From Flavobacteriaceae bacterium (GTDB lineage Bacteria; Bacteroidota; Bacteroidia; Flavobacteriales; Flavobacteriaceae), in NCBI GenBank assembly GCA_016744615.1, contig JADGEA010000021.1:1-32350 (forward strand): a DNA stretch of 32,350 bases, given 5' to 3'. Positions 25,933 through 32,350 of this stretch are shown here, one piece after another; position 1 is the first letter of the stretch, and each line of letters opens with the position of its first letter. The notes beneath the pieces were generated by a model. That model did not search any database, was not told where the DNA came from, and saw only the letters and a program-made list of their open reading frames with translations. The position numbers and the translations under genes are program-made.

Positions 25933-26965
25933 GTTCATATCTTATATCATCTTTTTTATTTTCCTTTTTCTTGAATTTTCATGTGGAGGTGGCAGTTTTC
26001 ACAAAAACTATCACAGAGTTATTGAAATAATAGATGGAAATTCAATAAGAGTCAGAAATGGAGTAACAATTCATCTAATAGGTATTGAGAATACCAAAGA
26101 CTCTTATCAATACCTTAAACAAAACTTGTTAAATGAACAGATTAGAATTAAATATGACAGCAAAAAGAGAAGCCATGTAAATAATAAGCATGATGAAGTT
26201 TATGCTTATGTTATTTATAAGAAAACGTCAGTTAATGGTGAAATTTTAAGATTAAAATTATCTGGTATAAATGATCAATATTTAAACGACAGTATTGTCG
26301 ATTTTGAGAATTATTATTATGGAGTAAATAAACAAAATATAAATAATCCAATACCTACTCCAAATACTGAATACAGACGTGATGATTCTAAAATAATGAG
26401 TTTACAAGATCTTGTGAAACAGACTGAACCATCTGTATTTCTTGTTATAACGTATAATGAAGATGGAGAAGCAATTGCTACAGGTACAGGTTTTTTTGTA
26501 AATAAAGAAGGTATAGCTTTAAGTAATTATCATGTTTTTAAAGGAGGAAGCAGATGGAGAATTAAAACAAAGAATGAAAGATATTATGATATTAATGATG
26601 TATTAGATTATGATAAAGAAAAGGACTTTATAATTTTTAAAGTTGGTGGTATCAATAATGTCTCATCATTAAAATTAAGTAATTCTTTACCGGGAAAGGG
26701 AGAAGATATTTTTGTTTTAGGTAATCCACATGGATTAGAAAGTACCGTAACAAAAGGAGTAGTTTCTGCTATTAGAAGTTGGGATTCAAAAAATGACTTT
26801 ATACAGATCGATGCACCAATTTCTTCAGGTAGCAGTGGTAGTCCGGTATTAAACATGAAAGGAGAGGTTGTTGGTGTTGCTACATTAAAAATTATGGAAG
26901 ATTGCGAGAGTTGCAATTTTGCAATAAATATTAATCTTGTTAAAAGAAAGTTGAAAAAATATTAA
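25925..26965 (+). CDS. Lipoprotein with SNase-like region and trypsin-like protease domain
   Basis: A 346-aa protein starting at a TTG that overlaps the preceding stop. No in-frame ATG is near, and the TTG start gives a clean signal sequence with lipobox LEFSC (Cys20). Residues about 28-115 resemble a staphylococcal-nuclease-like OB fold (RVIEIIDGNSIRVRNGVTIH, later DEVYAYVIY), but the usual catalytic Arg/Glu set is not evident, so it may be a binding domain. Residues about 160-346 form a trypsin-like HtrA/DegP-type serine protease with His203 (SNYHVF), Asp234 (EKDFIIFKV) and Ser304 (SGSSGSPV), so the triad looks complete. No PDZ domain is present. It should act outside the inner membrane, possibly cleaving a signalling or target protein of the same system. 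Confidence 0.84.
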   Translation: MNKFISYIIFFIFLFLEFSCGGGSFHKNYHRVIEIIDGNSIRVRNGVTIHLIGIENTKDSYQYLKQNLLNEQIRIKYDSKKRSHVNNKHDEVYAYVIYKKTSVNGEILRLKLSGINDQYLNDSIVDFENYYYGVNKQNINNPIPTPNTEYRRDDSKIMSLQDLVKQTEPSVFLVITYNEDGEAIATGTGFFVNKEGIALSNYHVFKGGSRWRIKTKNERYYDINDVLDYDKEKDFIIFKVGGINNVSSLKLSNSLPGKGEDIFVLGNPHGLESTVTKGVVSAIRSWDSKNDFIQIDAPISSGSSGSPVLNMKGEVVGVATLKIMEDCESCNFAININLVKRKLKKY

Positions 26966-26975
26966 AAGTATAATT

Positions 26976-27545
26976 ATGAAAAAAGATACTGAAAATCTGA
27001 TTAAGTACATTCAAAACAAACTTGTGAAAAAGGTAACTTTTGATATTGGTATGGAGCTAAAAGACAAAAACATTAGGTTAACCAATAAAGAATATATTGA
27101 AATTGAAAAAGAAGCTGAAAAGTATGAAGTTTCAAAAAACGTACTAAATGAATTAATTCAAGAATCTATTGATAAAATTTCATTAGGCCCAAGAATTGAA
27201 GAAGAATTTAAAATTTTACCAAAAGATTTAACCCTGGGGCAACATATAAAAATATATACAGATGATGGAAATGGTGTTGCAATTGAGGAATTAATTTTTA
27301 TTGGTGATAATCGATTTATATTAATAAATCACGAAAGAGGATCATTACTAATTAATGATGAACTAAAAAATTTAACATCACCATGGAATATTAGTGGTTA
27401 TGTAGATTTTGAAGTTTATAGAGATGATAAAAAAGTAATACAAGATAATAAATATTCTATTTATAGAACTCGGAAATTAATTAAGATCCAATTATTATTT
27501 CCTCAATTTGATTATGATTCCCTTGAGGATGACAGCGATGAATAA
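26976..27545 (+). CDS. Soluble protein of unknown function
   Basis: 189 aa, no signal or TM. The first 70 residues are helical and lysine/glutamate-rich, and the remainder looks beta-rich (LGQHIKIYTDDGNGVAIEEL, FIGDNRFILINHERGSLL) before an acidic tail (SLEDDSDE). I recognise no family. It starts 10 bp after the protease gene and is followed by a 77-bp gap before the first of three paralogous membrane proteins. By position it is a cytoplasmic member of the cluster. Confidence 0.75.
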   Translation: MKKDTENLIKYIQNKLVKKVTFDIGMELKDKNIRLTNKEYIEIEKEAEKYEVSKNVLNELIQESIDKISLGPRIEEEFKILPKDLTLGQHIKIYTDDGNGVAIEELIFIGDNRFILINHERGSLLINDELKNLTSPWNISGYVDFEVYRDDKKVIQDNKYSIYRTRKLIKIQLLFPQFDYDSLEDDSDE

Positions 27546-27622
27546 TATCTATAAAATTCAATATTAAAATTGAAACATTTAAAATTAAATGTTAAAGGCA
27601 ACAGAGATAAATTGATAAACAG

Positions 27623-28729
27623 ATGAAAGAATTTATTAAACTGATAAAGGAATATAAAACAACAAAAAACAAGAAATCTTATTTTTTAGTTCTTTTAGAA
27701 AGGTCAGTGAAAATACACTTTCCAATATATTCTCTTATTCAGTTATTAAATTCAATTAGTAATGACTCAAATAAAATTATATCTTCTGAAGGTTGGATAG
27801 AAAAGGATTTCGGTTTAAAAAAAGAAAAAAAAGATTTTGAAAAAGAAAAGGCAGAATTAGTAAAAGCTAAAAGCAACTTCAAAAATGAAAAACAAAAGAA
27901 TTTACTTTTAAAAAGAAGTTATTTAATAATTCCGGTAGTTGTTTCTGTTTTTTTGATAGTTTTTTTTGTGATAATTCCTATTTATAAATCATCGGAAGAA
28001 AATAAATATTGGGATAGAGTTTGCATAGAAAATACAATGGTTTCTTATGAAAAATATATAAACCATTATCCTGAAGGCAAGCATGTCAATGAAGCGTTAA
28101 GAAAACAAGATGTTTCAAATGAAAAGGAAGATGAAAACACATGGAACAGAGTAGTTAGAACAAACACGAAAAAGAGTTATTTAAATTATATAAATAGCAA
28201 TAAAAAAGATGCTAAATATAAAGAAGATGCTAAAGAAAAGCTAGATGAAATAGACTGGACTATTGCCCAAAATCAAAATACGTATGTTTTTTATAAAAAT
28301 TATATAAACTTATATCCAAATGGAAGGCATGTAGTTGAGGCAAATATTAAAAAAAATAGAATTGCTATACAAGATATTAATCTTGTTGTTATTTCATGGA
28401 TTAATTGTTGGCAAGAAAAAGATTTAAATTGTTTTAATTCGTTTATTTCTAATGACTATACTTATGAAACAGCAACTGGAGATAAAAAAAATCAATCACA
28501 AGACAAATCCAAACGTCTATCTAATTTGAAAAACCAATTTGATAAAAGATCTTTTATTAGAATTACTGTTAATAATATGAAAATCAAATTATTGGAAGAT
28601 AAAATGGCTATTGCGAATTATTCCCAAAAATATGAATCAAACAATTGGAATGATGAAGGTTTAAAGACTATATATTTAAAATTCATAAATAATGAATGGA
28701 AAATTTATAAAGATATTTTCGAAAAATAA
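27623..28729 (+). CDS. Paralogue A: N-terminal module, TM, helical repeats, NTF2-like C-terminus
   Basis: 368 aa. Residues 1-62 are a compact helical module (MKEFIKLIKEYKTTKNKKSY, then SLIQLLNSISND and SSEGWIEKDF) shared with the genes at 29707 and 31052. A charged coiled coil (about 63-97) and one TM (about 100-121) follow. Three roughly 35-40-residue repeats of the pattern W...NT..SY..YI..YP.GKH..EA come next (about 129-241). The C-terminus (about 248-368) has an NTF2/SnoaL-like look (VVISWINCWQEKDL, then YLKFINNEWKIYKDIF), as found next to L,D-transpeptidases. The first 62 residues are predicted cytoplasmic and the C-terminus external. I infer an adaptor that links a shared cytoplasmic partner to a variable outer domain. 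Confidence 0.75.
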   Translation: MKEFIKLIKEYKTTKNKKSYFLVLLERSVKIHFPIYSLIQLLNSISNDSNKIISSEGWIEKDFGLKKEKKDFEKEKAELVKAKSNFKNEKQKNLLLKRSYLIIPVVVSVFLIVFFVIIPIYKSSEENKYWDRVCIENTMVSYEKYINHYPEGKHVNEALRKQDVSNEKEDENTWNRVVRTNTKKSYLNYINSNKKDAKYKEDAKEKLDEIDWTIAQNQNTYVFYKNYINLYPNGRHVVEANIKKNRIAIQDINLVVISWINCWQEKDLNCFNSFISNDYTYETATGDKKNQSQDKSKRLSNLKNQFDKRSFIRITVNNMKIKLLEDKMAIANYSQKYESNNWNDEGLKTIYLKFINNEWKIYKDIFEK

Positions 28730-28734
28730 TTGAC

Positions 28735-29595
28735 ATGGATAGAATTGTAAAAACCATATTATTCAATTTAACAATATTTCTATTTATTTCTTGTGGAAAT
28801 ACACCAATTGAAGATCTTGTGATAGAAGAATCAAATAATTTTACAATTAGCGATACAGTTATTAATCACATCCAAATTCCAAGGGATACATTGTCAGTAG
28901 TTTTTAAATTAGAGAATGATAAAGTATTTTTCAAAATTTATGAGTCTAAAATTAAGAATACTATTTATTTCAATATTCATGACAATGAAAACACATCTGT
29001 TGAAGCGGCGCGGAGTGTCTTCAATGAAATTGGAGGTACGTTAATTGAAATACAGGCACAGGGTAAAAGATTAATTTCATTTAATTCAAACAAAAATATA
29101 TATAAATTTGATCCTAATAGAATTTTTTCAAAAAATGGTATAAAAAAAACTTTAAGCGCATGTGGAAGATACTCACAAAATAGCCATATAATTATTCAAG
29201 AATTTGCTAGTTTCATCGTTGATAGTCTTCTTATTAATGCTGAAACTATAGTAACATTACATAATAATTCAAATTTAAGATACTCAATAAACAGTTACAA
29301 AAAAGATGGAAAATATGAAAAAGACGCACTTAAAATAAATATTAATCCGAATCATGATCCTGATGATTTTTTTTATGTTACTGATGGCAATTGTTTTCAA
29401 CTATTAAAAGAAAAGAAATACAATGCTGTTTTGCAGGACAATAAAAATGTTAGTGATGATGGCTCATTATCAATAAATTGTAGTAAAATGAAAATTCAAT
29501 ATATAAATGTTGAGGCAGAACATGGGCATCTTCGGGAACAAATTGATATGCTTTTAGTTTTACAGGAAGTATTAAATAAAACTAATGAAAGGTGA
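28735..29595 (+). CDS. Lipoprotein with HxxE...H metallohydrolase-like pattern
   Basis: A 286-aa lipoprotein (FLFISC lipobox, Cys20) starting 5 bp after paralogue A. Conserved-looking blocks include YFNIHDNENTSVEAA (His82, Glu85), FDPNRIFSKNGI (about 125-136), TIVTLHNNSN (His176), DDFFYVTD and NVEAEHGHL (Glu260, Glu262, His263). The HxxE followed by a later His recalls M14-type zinc carboxypeptidases or amidases, which suggests cleavage of a peptide or peptidoglycan bond outside the inner membrane. This is motif-based and uncertain. The block order resembles a family I have seen in bacterial genomes without a name I can give. It separates paralogues A and B. Confidence 0.7.
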   Translation: MDRIVKTILFNLTIFLFISCGNTPIEDLVIEESNNFTISDTVINHIQIPRDTLSVVFKLENDKVFFKIYESKIKNTIYFNIHDNENTSVEAARSVFNEIGGTLIEIQAQGKRLISFNSNKNIYKFDPNRIFSKNGIKKTLSACGRYSQNSHIIIQEFASFIVDSLLINAETIVTLHNNSNLRYSINSYKKDGKYEKDALKININPNHDPDDFFYVTDGNCFQLLKEKKYNAVLQDNKNVSDDGSLSINCSKMKIQYINVEAEHGHLREQIDMLLVLQEVLNKTNER

Positions 29596-29606
29596 AAATT
29601 CGCTTG

Positions 29607-29629
29607 AAGAAATTAAATAATTTCTTTTT
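29607..29629 (+). terminator. Weak AT-only hairpin with T run inside the cluster
   Basis: AAGAAATT-aaat-AATTTCTT followed by TTT, 12 bp after the stop of the HxxE lipoprotein gene. The stem is AT-only and weak, so at most it would reduce transcription of the last two paralogues, which follow after a 111-bp gap. Confidence 0.35.
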
Positions 29630-29706
29630 AGGTCATGCTATATTATACATCCTTTAAAGAATGAATTAAATAATTAGGCTAATAGCATTTTTAATTTGAT
29701 AAACAG

Positions 29707-30978
29707 ATGAAAGAATTTATTAAACTGATAAAGGAATATAAAACAACAAAAAATAAGAAATCTTATTTTTTAGTTCTTTTAGAAAGATCAGGAAAAATTC
29801 AGTTTCCGATGTACTCTCTTATTCAATTATTAAATTCAATAAGTAATGATCCAATTGAAATTATATCTTCTGAAGGATGGGTGGAAAAAGATTTTGATCC
29901 ACAACAAGAAAAAAAAGTTTTTGAAAAAGAAAAAACCGAATTAAAAAATGCTAAAAAAGTCTTCAATGATAATAAAAAAGATAATTTTTCTTTTAAGAAA
30001 AAACATTTATTAATTCCTGCTATTATTACTGTTTTACTATTAGTATTTTTTGCTGTTATTCCAATTTTCAAATCAACAGAAGAAAATAAATTTTGGAATA
30101 AAGTATGTTTAGAAAACACGATGGTTTCTTATGAAAAATATATAAATCAATATCCTGAAGGCAAGCATGTCAATGAAGCGTTAAGAAAACAAAATATTGC
30201 AAATGAAAAGGAAGATGAAAACACATGGAATAGGGTAGTTAGAACAAACACAAAAAAGAGTTATCTTAACTACTTAAGTAATAACAAAAATAGCACCGAA
30301 TATAAAAAAGAAGCTAAAGAACGAGTAGATCATATTGATTGGAATGAAGCTCTGAAAAAAAACACCTCTGAAGGATATGCCTTTTATATGAGAGAACATA
30401 ATTCATACGACGGAAAGTTTTATTATAAGGCTTCAAGTAAAATAGAGGAATTAAAAAAAATCGATTCAGAGATAAAAGATGAAGAAGAATGGAAGGAAGC
30501 AACTAATCTGAATTCGAAAGAAGCTTATGAAAAGTATTTAAATTCTAATCCTAACGGTAAGTATAAAATTTCTGCTAATGAGAATATTTTGAAAATCAAA
30601 AATAACGAGATGGTAGCATCTAATGATGAGATTGAAATTGATTATTCTATAATAATACGAAAATTTATAAGTGCTGAAGATGATAGGGATTTTGATAAAG
30701 TCTATTCGCATTATTCGCCAAATTTAAAAAGGTACTGGTCAATGAAAAACCCTTCTTATTCTAAACTTAAAACACAATATGAAGGTGCTTGGAATTCTAC
30801 CAGCTATTCTAAAAATCATATTGATAAAATAGTAAGAATTGATGCTAATACATATGATTTGTTTACCCAATTTGAATATTTTAGGATAAAAAAAGGGATA
30901 ACAAAAACCACTGAAAGTCAGTTACGTTTTGTTTTTGACAACAATGGAAAAATCAGCAAGTTGTATAAAATTAACTAA
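29707..30978 (+). CDS. Paralogue B: N-terminal module, TM, four helical repeats, variable C-terminus
   Basis: 423 aa. The first 62 residues are nearly identical to paralogue A and the DNA of this part is almost the same, including the preceding TTGATAAACAG. A coiled coil (about 63-97) and TM (about 100-122) follow, then four WNxxxxxNTxxSY..Y repeats: two very close to A at DNA level, and two of its own (including EEWKEATNLNSKEAYEKYL). The C-terminal 110 residues (FISAEDDRDFDKVYSHYSPN, ending RFVFDNNGKISKLYKIN) again look NTF2-like but differ from A. It lies after a 111-bp gap with a weak terminator. Predicted topology is the same as A: cytoplasmic module, external C-terminus. Confidence 0.75.
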   Translation: MKEFIKLIKEYKTTKNKKSYFLVLLERSGKIQFPMYSLIQLLNSISNDPIEIISSEGWVEKDFDPQQEKKVFEKEKTELKNAKKVFNDNKKDNFSFKKKHLLIPAIITVLLLVFFAVIPIFKSTEENKFWNKVCLENTMVSYEKYINQYPEGKHVNEALRKQNIANEKEDENTWNRVVRTNTKKSYLNYLSNNKNSTEYKKEAKERVDHIDWNEALKKNTSEGYAFYMREHNSYDGKFYYKASSKIEELKKIDSEIKDEEEWKEATNLNSKEAYEKYLNSNPNGKYKISANENILKIKNNEMVASNDEIEIDYSIIIRKFISAEDDRDFDKVYSHYSPNLKRYWSMKNPSYSKLKTQYEGAWNSTSYSKNHIDKIVRIDANTYDLFTQFEYFRIKKGITKTTESQLRFVFDNNGKISKLYKIN

Positions 30979-31051
30979 AAAGATTTTTTTATCATACTTA
31001 AAATTGATAGTAAAATTAACATATTTAGAAATGTAAATAACAAAATTACTA

Positions 31052-32086
31052 ATGGAAGAATTAATTAAATTGATCAAAGATTATAGGTCAACAAAAAATA
31101 AGAGAGCTTATTTAATGATCCTATTAGAAAAATCAAAAAAAAATGAATTACCAATATATTCTCTTCTACAATTATTAAATTCAATTAGCAGTGAATCAAC
31201 TGCTATAATATCTTCTGAAGGTTGGATAGAAAAAGATGTTGATTTACAGCAACAAATAAAAATCATAGAAATAGAAAATGTAGCTCTAAAAAAAGAAAAA
31301 ACTGATTTTGCAAATAACAAAAAAGATAATTTATATTTTAAAGGAAGTATGCTGGTAATCTCCTTCATTGTTATTGGTTTATTTTTATTCTATTATGTCC
31401 TCCCTAATTCTAAGTTAAAAGGAGAAGAAGAAATGTGGAAAAATGCACTAATTGAAAATACTATGGCTTCTTATAATAATTTTATGATTCAGTATCCAAA
31501 AAGTAAATATTATGAAAAGGCTCAAAAACAGAACAGAATTATTAAAGAGAAAATAGAAAAAACTAATCCTTTAATGGAATCTTCCACTATTTCAGCTATT
31601 AAAAATGGGAAAAAAAAATCTCCAACAGATAACTCGAAAATAAAACAAGAATATAAAGAAATAGAAATTAAAGACTTTGCTGAAGAGCTCTATATAGCAA
31701 ATGATTATTACCATAATGCAAAAATAAATTATAATAAAAAAGATTATAAGTCGGCACTTTCTTTAATTGATTCCGCATTAAAATATTACCCAAATAATAA
31801 TCAATATATAAAGTTCAAATCTGATCTTATGAATCAACAATTTGTGCAAAATGGTAATAGTTTTAATGAGAAGGGTTCTTCTAAAAATTCTCAAATCGTT
31901 TTTCATATACAAGATACTGATGGATGGTCAAACATGAGGATATCACCAGGTGGTGAGATAATTAGAAAAATCTATCCAGATGAAAAGTTTATTATTCTTG
32001 AAACTCAAGATAAATACAAGTATATTGAATTTCTAGATGGAGAGAAAGGCTATGTGCACGAATCAAGAGTTTTTCCAATTAAATAG
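31052..32086 (+). CDS. Paralogue C: N-terminal module, TM, TPR and SH3b C-terminus
   Basis: 344 aa. The N-terminal module (1-62, MEELIKLIKDYRSTKNKRAY and SSEGWIEKD) is clearly homologous to A and B but more diverged. A coiled coil (about 63-95) and TM (about 99-118) follow, then one repeat unit (WKNALIENTMASYNNFMIQY). A TPR-like segment is at about 208-258 (YNKKDYKSALSLIDSALKYY). A C-terminal SH3b domain at about 283-343 (FHIQDTDGWSNMRISPGGE to GYVHESRVFPIK) is of the type that binds cell-wall peptides. This gives a third, different external end on the same chassis. It starts 73 bp after B. Confidence 0.78.
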   Translation: MEELIKLIKDYRSTKNKRAYLMILLEKSKKNELPIYSLLQLLNSISSESTAIISSEGWIEKDVDLQQQIKIIEIENVALKKEKTDFANNKKDNLYFKGSMLVISFIVIGLFLFYYVLPNSKLKGEEEMWKNALIENTMASYNNFMIQYPKSKYYEKAQKQNRIIKEKIEKTNPLMESSTISAIKNGKKKSPTDNSKIKQEYKEIEIKDFAEELYIANDYYHNAKINYNKKDYKSALSLIDSALKYYPNNNQYIKFKSDLMNQQFVQNGNSFNEKGSSKNSQIVFHIQDTDGWSNMRISPGGEIIRKIYPDEKFIILETQDKYKYIEFLDGEKGYVHESRVFPIK

Positions 32087-32096
32087 AGTGTTTATT

Positions 32097-32219
32097 ATGA
32101 AGAAAACTGATTATATAGATGTAAATCAATTCAATAAAAATATTACTTTTATTATCGGTTATACAATTCTATTAGATGTATTAAAAACTAATTTTTATTA
32201 TGAGTTTTATATAATTTAA
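32097..32219 (+). CDS. Possible 40-aa small protein
   Basis: An ATG 10 bp after paralogue C opens 40 codons (MKKTDYIDVNQFNKNITFII, ending LLDVLKTNFYYEFYII). It has a mildly hydrophobic middle and no recognisable family. Spacing is compatible with the operon, but length and AT-richness make chance likely. It could also be a decayed gene end before the putative mobile element that follows. Confidence 0.25.
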   Translation: MKKTDYIDVNQFNKNITFIIGYTILLDVLKTNFYYEFYII

Positions 32220-32305
32220 GGATGTCACAGTTTATTAAGGAAATAAAAAAATATAGAGGTCAGTAGATAAATACATATCTTAGTATCCGATAAAATAAGA
32301 GATTT

Positions 32306-32350
32306 ATGGAATTATTTAAAGGACAAAACCTTCTAAAGTTTACTGAACGC
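32306..32350 (+). CDS. Start of an ORF resembling an IS1595-type transposase (partial)
   Basis: Only 15 codons are inside the window (MELFKGQNLLKFTER). This opening resembles N-termini I associate with IS1595-family transposases of Bacteroidota, which continue with a zinc-binding and DDE domain. The match is short and from memory, so it is a hint. If right, the element's left end lies between 32220 and 32305 and the accessory cluster ends here. Confidence 0.3.
   Translation, partial: MELFKGQNLLKFTER

Noticed and set aside
26608..26916. 102-codon antisense frame inside the protease domain.
   Set aside because: It overlaps the well-supported trypsin-like domain and has no recognisable content.
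27623..30978. Assembly duplication as cause of paralogues A and B.
   Set aside because: The copies differ at many scattered positions, have different linkers, TM sequences and C-termini, and are separated by another gene, so they are real paralogues.
27623..32086. CRISPR array or tandem DNA repeat as explanation for the repeated segments.
   Set aside because: The repeats are coding, irregularly spaced protein repeats within open frames, without short regular repeat-spacer structure.

Overview
The window looks like a chromosomal segment of a low-GC member of the Bacteroidota, probably close to the Flavobacteriia. The grounds are the strongly AT-rich DNA, several TAnnTTTG (Bacteroidota -7) promoter-like boxes, and the gene content. 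No rRNA, tRNA or CRISPR array was seen.

Positions 1-12.5 kb are mostly metabolism. On the minus strand lies a galactose operon, galM-galK plus a sodium/sugar symporter that runs off the left edge. It diverges from a plus-strand organophosphate antiporter of the GlpT/UhpT type. The intergenic space holds a long palindrome that is a good operator candidate. A strong bidirectional hairpin separates the antiporter from a very large minus-strand gene (2220 aa), which combines a PLP-aminotransferase-like domain with a C-terminal HPr-kinase/PEPCK-like P-loop domain. Further on are a second, distantly related aldose-1-epimerase-like gene and a 50-aa stump of a response regulator.

Positions 12.6-17 kb carry nadA-nadB (quinolinate synthesis for NAD), a gene-free stretch with repeat-like hairpins, and a CvfB-like S1-domain gene on the minus strand. 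Next comes a broken IS4-type transposase (about 17.0-17.6 kb), which marks the junction with accessory DNA.

Positions 18.0-32.1 kb hold the most interesting part: one tightly packed plus-strand gene cluster, visibly more AT-rich than the left half. Two copies of a 16-bp palindrome, 22 bp apart, precede it. In order it encodes a vWA-like lipoprotein, a three-TM membrane protein, a tubulin/FtsZ-like GTPase homologue, an 1155-aa protein with a C-terminal actin/Hsp70-like ATPase domain, a lipoprotein with an extra TM and a predicted cytoplasmic tail, a lipoprotein with an SNase-like region and a trypsin-like protease, and a soluble unknown. A family of three paralogous single-pass membrane proteins follows. 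They share an N-terminal module but differ in their C-termini (NTF2-like, probable NTF2-like, TPR+SH3b). Between the first two sits a lipoprotein with an HxxE...H metallohydrolase-like pattern. I infer an envelope-spanning system in which a cytoplasmic tubulin-like/actin-like pair is coupled through membrane proteins to sensors, proteases or hydrolases outside the inner membrane. I do not recognise it as a named system. At the right edge a new ORF begins that resembles the start of an IS1595-type transposase, so the cluster seems bracketed by mobile-element remains.
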